Translations under genes and position numbers: made by a program | Assembly: GCF_001580545.1 (NCBI RefSeq) | Contig: NZ_LRBG01000039.1 | Span: forward strand, 124,001-188,000 | Direction: 5' to 3' | DNA from: Paraburkholderia monticola | GTDB taxonomy: Bacteria > Pseudomonadota > Gammaproteobacteria > Burkholderiales > Burkholderiaceae | Length of the DNA: 64,000 bases | Part shown: positions 25,118-33,074 of the stretch, in pieces | How the letters are laid out: each line of letters begins with the position of its first letter | Numbering within the stretch: the first letter of the stretch is position 1 | The notes under the pieces: generated by a model | Told to the model about the DNA's origin: nothing | The model's database searches: none | Seen by the model: only the letters and a program-made list of their open reading frames with translations

Positions 25118-26017
25118 TTAAACGAGCGGCCCTTCCTCGGATTTGCGGCGCATCGCGACAGCGACCGAGCTGCCGACGATCAGCGCGATGCCGAGCGCCG
25201 AGATCATGCCGATCGTCTCGCCCCATACCAGGTAGCCAAACAGCGCGGCCCACACGATGCTCGTGTAGTTGTACGGTGCGAGCGCGCCGGCGTCGGCGTC
25301 GCGGAACGCCATCGTCATCAGCAACTGCCCCGCCGTCGCGAGCGCGCCTAGCAGGGCCATGATCGCGAGCGCATCGAACGACGGTGTGCGCCACGCGAAA
25401 ATCAGCGACGCCCCCATCACCAGCGTGCCGACCAGCGTGAAGTACAGCACGGTTGTGCCCGAATCGTCGCTGGCCTTGATGCGTTTGATCTGGATGATCG
25501 ACAGCGCGCCGCACAACGCGCTCGCGATCATCAGCGCCGGGCCGAGCCAGCTCGATTGCGAACCGTCCGGGCGCACCACCAGTAGCATGCCGGCGAAACC
25601 GACCGCCGCCGCCAGCGCGTCGCGCGGCTTCAGGGTCTCGTGCAACAGCAGCGGCGCCAGCACGATCACGAGCAAGGTCTCCGAATAGACGATCGCGACC
25701 GCCTCGCTGAGCGGCATGAACGGCAAGCCCGCGAAGAACAGGCCCGAGGCGCCGAGCAGCGTCAGCGCGCGCACGGTCTGTCCGCGCACGTCCAGTTGCC
25801 GTAGCCGCGTGGCGAGCGGCTTGCCGCGCAGACACATCGCGACGGCCGGGAACAGGCCGAACAGCATGCGGAAAAACGTGACCTCGTTGGCCGGATAAGC
25901 GAGCGCGAGCGACTTCGCCAACGCGTCGACCAGCGCGAAGCAGAACATCGACACGAGGATCAGCGCGACGCTGCGCAACGGGACGGCGCTCGGCCGGACG
26001 GCGACGACGGGCGGCAT
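25118..26017 (-). CDS. EamA/DMT-family transporter
   Basis: A 299-residue inner-membrane protein with ten hydrophobic helices in two repeated EamA halves, roughly residues 15-145 and 155-290. Each half ends with the typical PLSEAVAIVYSETLLVIVL and ALAPYNYTSIVWAALFGYL stretches. The family exports or imports small metabolites such as amino acids and nucleosides; the substrate cannot be told. The ATG at 26017 begins MPPVVAVRPSAVPLRS; the upstream frame to 26110 is not convincing. It is divergent from the glycoside-hydrolase-like lipoprotein gene. Confidence 0.88.
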   Translation of the reverse strand: MPPVVAVRPSAVPLRSVALILVSMFCFALVDALAKSLALAYPANEVTFFRMLFGLFPAVAMCLRGKPLATRLRQLDVRGQTVRALTLLGASGLFFAGLPFMPLSEAVAIVYSETLLVIVLAPLLLHETLKPRDALAAAVGFAGMLLVVRPDGSQSSWLGPALMIASALCGALSIIQIKRIKASDDSGTTVLYFTLVGTLVMGASLIFAWRTPSFDALAIMALLGALATAGQLLMTMAFRDADAGALAPYNYTSIVWAALFGYLVWGETIGMISALGIALIVGSSVAVAMRRKSEEGPLV

Positions 26018-26140
26018 GGAAGGGTCTGTGGGCGGCGTGGATGGGGAACTGGGATTATGCCTGCGCTCACGCGCGCCCTCGCGCGTAACTCGCGTGCCCC
26101 TCCCAGGCAAATCCGGGAATCCACTGATACTGATCAGACA

Positions 26141-26262
26141 AACTAATAATATTATTCATATCGATTTCCATGCGCTTACAGCGTCGTTTCAGCGTCACTC
26201 GCAGTATGCGTATTTAATAATAATTATGACCATCGACAAGACGGGAATCTCAGGAGAGACAG
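26141..26262 (+). promoter_or_regulatory. AT-rich promoter region of the secreted GH-like lipoprotein
   Basis: An AT-rich island unlike the surrounding DNA. It contains the perfect 12-bp palindrome AATAATATTATT (26145-26156) and a second AT-rich stretch, TATTTAATAATAATTATG, just before 26228, which offers several -10 elements. AGGAGA at 26252-26257 is the ribosome-binding site of the GTG at 26263. The palindrome could be an operator or an AT-rich binding site for H-NS-like proteins. Confidence 0.45.
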
Positions 26263-28584
26263 GTGCGCAATTACTTTGTGCTGGCCGCGCTCGCGATGCT
26301 GAGCGCGTGCGGCGGTAATGACGGTTCGCCCAACCCATCCGCATCGGCGAACAAGCAGACCAACGCGGTCGATGCGACGGCGGTTTCGCCCGCTTCTGCG
26401 GCTTCGGCCGCCGCCGCGGCTTCTGCCGACGCGGCCGATGTGAAGAAGGAATTCAAGGCCGCCGGGCCCATCCCGGTCGGCATGAAAACGACCACCCCGC
26501 CGCTCGTGATCGCGGACCCGACGCTGAATCTGGCGCCGTACACGCCCCCCGCCCCACCCGCCCCGATCTCGACGACGACTTTGTCGTTCGGCGACTTCAC
26601 GAGCTACCTCGCGCCCGGTTCGGCGAGCACATGGCACCCGGGCACCAATGCCTCGACCATTGCGATCGACGCGCCGCCCGCCAACGGCACCGGCGCTGGC
26701 GATAAAGCCGTCGCGCTCGCCACGACCTACGCGAGCGCATCGTATGAAGCCGACGTGACCGTCTCCGCGCCGGTCGGCACGGGCGCCGCGAACGCGGGCT
26801 TCGTCGTGCGCACGACGAACCCGACCGCGGGCGGCCCGGACAGTCTGACCGGCTATTTCATCGGCCTCGACACCGGCACGCATACGCTGGTAGTGGGCCG
26901 CCAGAACAACAACTGGACCAACTTCATCCAGTATCCGGTCAGCACGATCGTCGGCGGCAGCACGCATCACCTGAAGGTGACGACGAGCGGCACCGCGATC
27001 CTCGTCGACCTCGACGGCCAGCGCGTGGTGAGCGTCAACGACGCGACCAACGCGCTGCCCGCGGCGTTCCAGTCGGGCAGCTTCGGTCTGCGGCGCTTCG
27101 GAGTCGGCGCGTCGTTCAGCAACATCACGATCCATACCTATCCGACCGTGACCTCGCCCGTCTATGATTTTTCGAAGGTGGTCGGCGCGGTCTATACGCC
27201 GTCCAACGCGGTCAATGCGATCGACTTCTGGCAGAACTACGATCCCGAGATCGTCAACCGCGAGCTCACGTATGCGCAGACGTACGGCATGAACACGGTC
27301 GCCGTGTACCTGCACTATCTGGTGTGGGCCAACGATCGCGTCGCCTTCCTCAGCAAGTTCGAAAACCTGCTGACGATCGCCGCGCGGCACGGCATCAAGG
27401 TCTCGCCGATCTTCTACGACGACTGCTGGAACCCCAACCCGCAATACGGTCCGCAGCCCGCGCCGGTCTGGGGCGTGCATAACAGCCAGTGGGTGCAGTC
27501 GCCGGGTACGCCGATCGAGCAGGCGTACTTCCAGGCAAGCGCGTCGAACCCGGCGATCACGTACAAGCAGAGCCTCGCGAGCTACATCACCGACTTCGTC
27601 GCACCGCATCGCAACGACCCGCGCATCATCTTCTGGGAGCCGATGAACGAGCCCGGCTGTAGCGGCAATGGTTCATTGCAGAACACCCGCGCGGTGATGA
27701 TGAACGATGCGCGTATCGCGATCCTGAACGCAGGCGCCACGCAGCCGATCAACTCGCCTCAGGTGCAGGAGGACGAAGGCACGTACTTCTCGGATTTCTA
27801 TGCCTTCCATCCGTACAACAATCCGTACACGGGTCCGGTCAACGGCAGCAGCCTCAGCGCGCTGAACTCCGAGACGCTGCAGCGCGGCTTCGCGGGCACG
27901 ACGGGTCAGACGATGCCGGGTATCGTCGCGAACTACGGCGGCACCACGGGCTTCATCGTGTGGGAGCTGATGATCGGCCGCACCAATACGCGCTTCCACT
28001 GGGGCCAGACGCCGGGCGCGCCCGCGACGGTCGAACCGGCCACGCCGTTCCAGGGGACGTTCTACCCGGACGGCCATCCGTGGCAGACCTCGGAAACGCA
28101 GGCGCTGACGGGCGGCTTCGACGTCAAGCTGCCGGTGCTGCAGGTCGCGTACTACAACGATCCGACCTTCAGCGCGGCGCCGGTGAAGACGTCGATCACC
28201 CCGCTGATCGATTTCGACCTGAACACCGAGCGCGGCACCGATTCGCCTGATGCATCGGCGGGCGTCAATGCGACCAACTACGGCGTGCGTTGGACCGGCG
28301 CGCTGAAGGCGACGCAGGACGGCAACTACACGTTCACGATCGACAGCGACAACGTCGCGCGTCTGTGGATCAACGGCGCGATGGTGATCGACAAGACCGG
28401 CACGACGCAGGGCACCTCGAGCGCCAAGGTTCACTTCGCCGCGAATCAGAGCGTGTCGATCAAGGTCGAGTACGTGCACGGCACGGGACCCGCGAGCATG
28501 CATCTGCTGTGGTCGAACCCGGCTGCGAAGAGTCCCGATACGTTGAAGATCGTGCCGTCGGAATCGCTGGTGACGGCAAGTTGA
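26263..28584 (+). CDS. Secreted lipoprotein: jelly-roll domain, GH5-like glycoside hydrolase barrel and PA14 domain
   Basis: A 773-residue protein, GTG start at 26263. A lipoprotein signal ends in LSAC with C16 as the lipid-bearing residue, and a Ser/Ala-rich linker follows. Residues of about 105-290 look like a concanavalin/LamG-like sugar-binding fold (SFGLRRFGVGASFSNITIH at its end). Residues of about 300-600 resemble a clan-A TIM barrel: acid/base candidate E463 in FWEPMNEPG and nucleophile candidate E568 in FIVWELM, the spacing expected for GH5-type retaining enzymes. A PA14 domain fills about 622-770 (WTGALKATQDGNYTFTID, LWINGAMVID). It should sit on the outer or inner membrane and act on extracellular polysaccharide. 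The substrate is unknown. A strong terminator follows. Confidence 0.8.
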   Translation: MRNYFVLAALAMLSACGGNDGSPNPSASANKQTNAVDATAVSPASAASAAAAASADAADVKKEFKAAGPIPVGMKTTTPPLVIADPTLNLAPYTPPAPPAPISTTTLSFGDFTSYLAPGSASTWHPGTNASTIAIDAPPANGTGAGDKAVALATTYASASYEADVTVSAPVGTGAANAGFVVRTTNPTAGGPDSLTGYFIGLDTGTHTLVVGRQNNNWTNFIQYPVSTIVGGSTHHLKVTTSGTAILVDLDGQRVVSVNDATNALPAAFQSGSFGLRRFGVGASFSNITIHTYPTVTSPVYDFSKVVGAVYTPSNAVNAIDFWQNYDPEIVNRELTYAQTYGMNTVAVYLHYLVWANDRVAFLSKFENLLTIAARHGIKVSPIFYDDCWNPNPQYGPQPAPVWGVHNSQWVQSPGTPIEQAYFQASASNPAITYKQSLASYITDFVAPHRNDPRIIFWEPMNEPGCSGNGSLQNTRAVMMNDARIAILNAGATQPINSPQVQEDEGTYFSDFYAFHPYNNPYTGPVNGSSLSALNSETLQRGFAGTTGQTMPGIVANYGGTTGFIVWELMIGRTNTRFHWGQTPGAPATVEPATPFQGTFYPDGHPWQTSETQALTGGFDVKLPVLQVAYYNDPTFSAAPVKTSITPLIDFDLNTERGTDSPDASAGVNATNYGVRWTGALKATQDGNYTFTIDSDNVARLWINGAMVIDKTGTTQGTSSAKVHFAANQSVSIKVEYVHGTGPASMHLLWSNPAAKSPDTLKIVPSESLVTAS

Positions 28585-28658
28585 TAGGGCGTGTAGTGGT
28601 GGTTGAGCGGCACGGTGGGTTGAGACTGTGCCGCGTCGGCTAGCCCACGAAATGCAAC

Positions 28659-28694
28659 GCGGCGCACTGGGGCTACGGTGCGCCGCTTTGTTTT
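28659..28694. terminator. Rho-independent terminator after the GH-like lipoprotein gene
   Basis: Arms GCGGCGCA (28659-28666) and TGCGCCGC (28679-28686) are followed by TTTGTTTT on the plus strand. It lies between two convergent genes and may also help stop the minus-strand DUF4279 transcript. Confidence 0.85.
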
Positions 28695-28706
28695 GCGTGA
28701 GACGCG

Positions 28707-29138
28707 CTAGCGGTACTCGTCGATGTCGATGGTGCCGCCTATCGCTTCCATCATTGCGCGAATGTCGTGGGGAATATCTGGGACGCGGTTGCCGGCTTCA
28801 TTGTCCCAATAGCACCAGAAGCGGGCCTTTACCCGTTCACGCGTTAGCGTCTCCCGCAGATCCGCTCGTGTGAGATCGAGTCGCCCGATGAGAAATCGCA
28901 GGTGGGGTTCAAGCGCGTCGCTGGCAACGAACTCCTTGCTGCCGAAGCCCCATAAACCCACGCGACCCGGCGTGCGACTGACGCGCCCTGAAGGTGTGGT
29001 AAACGGTTGGCCCTTGGCAATGGCAATGTCGGGCGTTACATCGAAATACCTGGTCCAGAAGGCGGGAACGACGGAATCACCCATCACGTGAAACGTGGCG
29101 TACGCCAGCTGTTGTTCAGACATTGATAATGATCCCAT
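28707..29138 (-). CDS. DUF4279-family protein, candidate immunity protein
   Basis: A 143-residue soluble protein. It resembles DUF4279: YATFHVMGDSVVPAFWTRYFDVTPDIAIAKG at the N-terminus, SRTPGRVGLWGFGSKE, and a long stretch on resolving binned side lengths such as RLDLTRADLRETL. Proteins of this family are often small neighbours of toxins. The first ATG (29138) shares its A with the stop codon of the upstream gene (TGATG); an internal ATG at 29123 is an alternative start. The tight coupling to a gene with a toxin-like C-terminus suggests an immunity role, which is inference. GC content is lower than in core neighbours. Confidence 0.75.
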   Translation of the reverse strand: MGSLSMSEQQLAYATFHVMGDSVVPAFWTRYFDVTPDIAIAKGQPFTTPSGRVSRTPGRVGLWGFGSKEFVASDALEPHLRFLIGRLDLTRADLRETLTRERVKARFWCYWDNEAGNRVPDIPHDIRAMMEAIGGTIDIDEYR

Positions 29139-29869
29139 CAGTCAGCCCAATCATGGAAATTGGCAACGAAGTTTCCCCGGAAGTAGACGTCACCGTTATC
29201 GTGCCAAATAACGTTGTCCGCGGGGCCCAAGCCGTTGGACGGTTTGAATTCATGCAGCATCCAGCCAAACGTTTTCTGGTCGTACCCTAGCATCTTCGCG
29301 GCGTACTTCGGATTGTTTGTGCTAGCCGCCAGTTGATCGACGTCACCACCCACTATGTCGGATGTGTATTCGAACGGCTGACCATCGCTGAGTGCAAACA
29401 TGGGCTGAGCAGAAGTGGCACGAACCGAGACAGCTTGCCTGGTTGTCCCACCGCCTGCCGATTCATGTTGTATCGGCGAATCCCCCCTCGTCGCCTCCCG
29501 GATTCGCTTCGCCCTTTCCCCTTCGAGGTACCAATTGACCTCCCAGTGCGGCGGAACGAAAACCAGCCTGCGGCTCCGAAGTTGCCGATGAATCTCGCTA
29601 GCCACCTCGTGGTTACTCATCATGTTGATCCGCAGCCCGCTATCGTTGACGCGCCCCAACAACCCGCGCAGGCTGTCCATATCCGCGTCACTCGACGTCC
29701 ATGCCCCTGGGGTCGCCCACTTTACAAACGCCTCATGGGCGACGTTCAACGCTCGCTTTATTTCTTCGTATTCCTCTCGCGTGAGTTTCTTGATCGCGCT
29801 GTGCCACCGGAGGGCTGCGGAAAATCCCGACGCCTCCTTTATGTACATAATGTTGCGGCTAAAAAACAT
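29138..29869 (-). CDS. Candidate toxin/effector with a conserved-looking C-terminal domain
   Basis: A 243-residue protein without signal peptide or membrane segment. The first 120 residues are charged and helical. The middle is polar and flexible (about 125-180). The last 55 residues (from YAAKMLGYDQKTFGWMLHEF to the end, including NVIWHDNGDVYFRGNF and a terminal NFHDW) read like a compact C-terminal toxin tip of polymorphic toxin systems: a short alpha/beta domain with several His and Asp. I cannot name the toxin family with confidence. It is directly followed by the overlapping DUF4279 gene. The start at 29869 has GGAG five bases upstream; ATG 29848 is an alternative. The upstream 130 bases are AT-rich, suitable for a promoter. 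Confidence 0.55.
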   Translation of the reverse strand: MFFSRNIMYIKEASGFSAALRWHSAIKKLTREEYEEIKRALNVAHEAFVKWATPGAWTSSDADMDSLRGLLGRVNDSGLRINMMSNHEVASEIHRQLRSRRLVFVPPHWEVNWYLEGERAKRIREATRGDSPIQHESAGGGTTRQAVSVRATSAQPMFALSDGQPFEYTSDIVGGDVDQLAASTNNPKYAAKMLGYDQKTFGWMLHEFKPSNGLGPADNVIWHDNGDVYFRGNFVANFHDWAD

Positions 29870-30099
29870 CAGGACTCCGCTACCTTCATCGTTACACGTG
29901 AAGCCCGCATCCTAGTAGCTCTTCAACGCCCATGAGCCCACCTTAACCAATCATTACAAACTTTTTACATCATTTAGGAATACTCTTAGCCGATCCACAA
30001 AAACGAACGCGGCGCACCGGAAAATCCGCTGCGCCGCGTTCGCTATACGCAAGATTTTTATCAAGCCGCTACGTCAGTGTCTCGAATCAAATACCCGCT
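29870..30099. other. AT-rich gap with the carbonic anhydrase terminator
   Basis: The part from 29930 to 29990 is AT-rich and should contain the promoter of the minus-strand toxin-like gene. The part from 29996 to 30042 is the terminator listed separately. No ORF is supported. Confidence 0.45.
29996..30042 (-). terminator. Rho-independent terminator of the carbonic anhydrase gene
   Basis: A perfect 13-bp inverted repeat, CGAACGCGGCGCA at 30004-30016 and its complement at 30030-30042, with a 13-base loop. Read on the minus strand the stem is followed by TTTTTGTGG. It is the strongest stem-loop noticed in the window. Confidence 0.88.
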
Positions 30100-30735
30100 T
30101 CAAACCGCATAAATTTCCCGATTATCCGCAAGCGACAGGAACTGGCCGGTCTTGCCATCGAGCGCGAGCATCTCGCCGCTTTCGATATTGAAGATCCACC
30201 CATGCAGCCTTAGCGTCTTGTTCACGAGCCCGACCGCCACCGACGGATGCGTGCGGATATTGCCGAGCTGCGCGATCACGTTGTCCTTGACCAGCGCATC
30301 GAGACGCTCCGCATCCGAGTGGTAGTGGCGCGACGCGTTGATCGCCTTGGCCGCATCGGCGTGACGCAGCCAGCTCGCGACCGCCGGCATGTGCTCGAGA
30401 TTCGTGCAGGTCGAGATCGCCGTCATCGCGCCGCAGTTCGAATGGCCGCAGATCACGATGTCGCTCACGCCGAGCACGGCGATCGCATATTCGACGGTGG
30501 CCGACACGCCGCCCGGCTCCGGCCCGTACGACGGCACGATGTTGCCCGCATTGCGGATCACGAACAGCGAGCCCGGTTCGGTCTGCGTCAGCAGTTCCGG
30601 CACCACGCGGCTGTCCGAACACGTCACGAAAAGCGTGCTGGGATTCTGCGCGGTCGACAAACGCTTGAAGAGCGCACTTTGCTGTGGAAAGACCTCGCGT
30701 TGGAAGCGGATCAAGCCTTCGATGATTTCCTGCAC
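30100..30735 (-). CDS. can: Beta-class carbonic anhydrase
   Basis: A 211-residue cytosolic enzyme that interconverts CO2 and bicarbonate. The zinc ligands are C39, H98 and C101, seen in VTCSDSRV and ICGHSNCGAM, with the catalytic dyad D41-R43. Length and layout match the E. coli Can type. Bicarbonate supply for carboxylases is the usual role. A CO-oxidising organism releases CO2, so a link with the cox operon 25 kb away is conceivable but not shown. The gene is monocistronic with a strong terminator. The promoter should lie in 30736-30882. Confidence 0.94.
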   Translation of the reverse strand: MQEIIEGLIRFQREVFPQQSALFKRLSTAQNPSTLFVTCSDSRVVPELLTQTEPGSLFVIRNAGNIVPSYGPEPGGVSATVEYAIAVLGVSDIVICGHSNCGAMTAISTCTNLEHMPAVASWLRHADAAKAINASRHYHSDAERLDALVKDNVIAQLGNIRTHPSVAVGLVNKTLRLHGWIFNIESGEMLALDGKTGQFLSLADNREIYAV

Positions 30736-31064
30736 GATATTCTCCAGAGAATCGAAGAGATGGATTTATAGATTGCCGCGACTATACAGCAGCCTTTCAA
30801 TCGTCGCGCGAATCACCGTGCTAATCGTCGGACGCTCCTGCGGCGCATTGCCAGCGAAATAATGGTGTGTTTGCACGCACCATAAAAAAAGACCCGGCTG
30901 CCGGCAGCCGGGTCCAACTCTCTCGCTCACACGCGTTGTGCCATGTGTGCGTCACTACTGTAGCCGCGCCGGCGTCGCGGATACAGACGCCACGGTGGAA
31001 GAGTCCTTTCCACCGCGGCCCGAATCGCCTGAATCGCCTGAACCGATGTAATCAGGCGAGTCAA
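30736..31064. other. Gap between carbonic anhydrase and DUF1488 genes
   Basis: A 329-base stretch without a gene. It holds the carbonic anhydrase promoter region, the terminator at 30883-30914, an 8-bp stem (CGGTGGAA 30993-31000 / TTCCACCG 31008-31015) and two adjacent copies of GAATCGCCT near 31023-31040. The second stem lacks a T-run. Confidence 0.5.
30883..30914 (-). terminator. Rho-independent terminator of the DUF1488 gene
   Basis: A perfect palindrome with 12-bp arms (GACCCGGCTGCC and its complement) spans 30891-30914. Read on the minus strand it is followed by seven T residues and ATGG. It lies about 150 bases after the DUF1488 stop. Confidence 0.8.
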
Positions 31065-31340
31065 TCAATCGAAGTCCCGCGTCTCGAGTTCCACGGACTG
31101 CCCCCCGTTTCGTTCGAGCACGCGCCGGGTAGCATTTTCAATACGCGCGCGGTTTGCTTCGAACGCTCCCACCAGATCGTGAGCCGAGGGGCTGCCATTA
31201 CCGAGTGTGCCATTGCCGAAATGGTCATTGAGCGCGTCGAGCGACACGCTGCACCAAACGTCCTTCCCGTCCACATTGGCCTCGTAGGCAACGCGCGCAG
31301 CAGCCACGACCTCGCGGCGCCCGGTGAATTCGATCCTCAT
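31065..31340 (-). CDS. DUF1488-family small protein
   Basis: A 91-residue soluble protein of the DUF1488 type, with the typical features of an early FTGRREVVAAARVAYEA, a VWCSVSLDALNDHFG core and a helical C-terminus (ARIENATRRVLERNGG). Members are small single-domain proteins of unknown function, common in Burkholderiales. Of the two consecutive ATG codons the second (31340) has the better spacing from GGAGG. It is transcribed alone and divergently from the MFS exporter gene, with about 205 bases between the starts. Confidence 0.78.
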   Translation of the reverse strand: MRIEFTGRREVVAAARVAYEANVDGKDVWCSVSLDALNDHFGNGTLGNGSPSAHDLVGAFEANRARIENATRRVLERNGGQSVELETRDFD

Positions 31341-31545
31341 CATCGTCCTCCATGTGTCAAAGGGAAAACTGAATACGCAACGCTCGTGCCCAAACCGGCC
31401 GGTTAGCGGGCTGCCCGGGTGCGAGCACGCATTCTCCGCAAGGTGCATACTCCTGAGCGGCCGCCACGCGCGGCCGCGATGATGCGTCGCGGCAAGGCCT
31501 CCCGTGCGCCGCCGACACATTCAACATACCGATACTACGCTCTTC

Positions 31546-33039
31546 ATGTCCCGCAGCCCTCAATCTTCACGCCCGCTCGTGATCGCCGCCGTGATGGCGT
31601 CGATGGCGATGGTCGCGATCGAAGCGACCATCGTTTCCACCGCCATGCCGCAGATCGTCTCGCAACTCGGCGACCTGCACCTATACAGTTGGGTATTCTC
31701 GTCGTTCCTGCTCACGCAGACCGCGATGACCGTGGTGTTCGGCAAGCTCGCCGATCTCTATGGACGCAAGCCGGTGATCCTCGTCGGCATCGCGATCTTC
31801 CTCGTCGGCTCGGTGCTGGCCGGCTTCGCATGGTCGATGCCGGCGATGATCGTGTTCCGTCTGATTCAAGGCATCGGCGCGGGCGCGATCCAGCCGGTCA
31901 CGCTGACGGTCGTCGCCGATCTGTACCCGGCGCGCGAACGCGGCAAGGTGCAGGGCTATCTCGCGAGCGTGTGGGCGATTTCGGCGGTCGTGGGGCCGAT
32001 GCTCGGCGGCTTCATCATCCACAACCTGTCGTGGGCGTGGATCTTCTGGATGAACGTGCCGATCGGGCTCGCGTCGGCGGCGGGCTTCATCGCGTTCCTG
32101 CGCGAATCGGAGCGGCATGCGCGGCCGTCCATCGATTTCGCCGGCGCCGCGTTGTTCATGGCGGCCATCGCAGCGCTAATGATGGCGCTGACCTACGCGG
32201 CCGACGACGCGTTCACGCAAGCCTCGTTCGCGGCCGGCGTCTTCGTGCTCAGCGCGCTGCTGTTCGTGCTGCAGGAGCGTCGCGCGGCCGAGCCGATGAT
32301 CTCGTTCGCGCTCTGGAGCCGCCGGCCGATCGCCGCGTGCAACAGCGCGACGGTCCTGGCCGGCATGATTCTGATGGGCGCGACCACCTTCCTGCCGATG
32401 TACGTGCAGGGCGTGCTGCATCGTTCGCCCGTGGTCGCCGGCCTCGCGCTCACGATGATGATGGTCGGCTGGCCCACGGGCGCGACGTTCGCGGCGAAGT
32501 CGTTTCATCGGCTCGGGCTGAGGCGCATCCTGATCGGCGGCAGCGCGTTCGTGCCGCTCGGCGCGGTGCTGCTGCTGTTCCTGTCGCCGGGCGCGTCGCC
32601 GCTCGTCGCCGGGTTCGCGTCGCTGATCATGGGCTTCGGCATGGGGACCTCGAGCGTCAGTTCACTCGTGCTGATCCAGGAGATCGTCCGCATGGAGGAA
32701 CGCGGCAGCGCGACCGCGTCGAACCTGTTCTCGCGCAATCTCGGCAGCACGCTCGGTGCGACGCTGTTCGGCGCGGTGCTGAACTTCGGGCTCAGTCATA
32801 CCTCGGGCGCCGCTTCGGTCACGTCGGATCAGTTGAAAGCGCTGTTGCAGAATCGCGCGGCCGATCTCGGCGATAGCGATCTGATCCGGCTCGTGCTGCA
32901 CCAGTCGCTGCATCTGACCTTCGTGTCGATGTTCGTGATCGGGCTGTTCGTGGTCGTGCTGCTCGCGCTCGTGCCGACGATTCGCATCGGCGAGGACAAG
33001 CCCGTGCCGCTCGAAGCGTTGTCGCCCATCGAGGATTGA
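31546..33039 (+). CDS. DHA2-type MFS multidrug exporter
   Basis: A 497-residue inner-membrane transporter with about 14 helices, the DHA2 size. Signature motif A is GKLADLYGRKPV between helices 2 and 3, motif B is RLIQGIGAGAIQPV and motif C is SAVVGPMLGGFI. Helix 1 has the DHA2 motif ATIVSTAMPQI. The family exports drugs and other hydrophobic compounds in exchange for protons; the substrate is unknown. No membrane-fusion partner or TetR/MarR regulator is adjacent, so it may act alone. The ATG at 31546 has no clear Shine-Dalgarno; an alternative start 14 codons earlier is not better. Confidence 0.9.
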   Translation: MSRSPQSSRPLVIAAVMASMAMVAIEATIVSTAMPQIVSQLGDLHLYSWVFSSFLLTQTAMTVVFGKLADLYGRKPVILVGIAIFLVGSVLAGFAWSMPAMIVFRLIQGIGAGAIQPVTLTVVADLYPARERGKVQGYLASVWAISAVVGPMLGGFIIHNLSWAWIFWMNVPIGLASAAGFIAFLRESERHARPSIDFAGAALFMAAIAALMMALTYAADDAFTQASFAAGVFVLSALLFVLQERRAAEPMISFALWSRRPIAACNSATVLAGMILMGATTFLPMYVQGVLHRSPVVAGLALTMMMVGWPTGATFAAKSFHRLGLRRILIGGSAFVPLGAVLLLFLSPGASPLVAGFASLIMGFGMGTSSVSSLVLIQEIVRMEERGSATASNLFSRNLGSTLGATLFGAVLNFGLSHTSGAASVTSDQLKALLQNRAADLGDSDLIRLVLHQSLHLTFVSMFVIGLFVVVLLALVPTIRIGEDKPVPLEALSPIED

Positions 33040-33074
33040 GTCGCGCGGCGTCGCGAACGGCGCGAAGGCGCGCG

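Noticed and set aside
26224..27609. A 461-codon minus-strand frame opposite the glycoside-hydrolase-like gene
   Set aside because: No recognisable domain and shadow-like composition; the plus strand has a lipobox and conserved domains.
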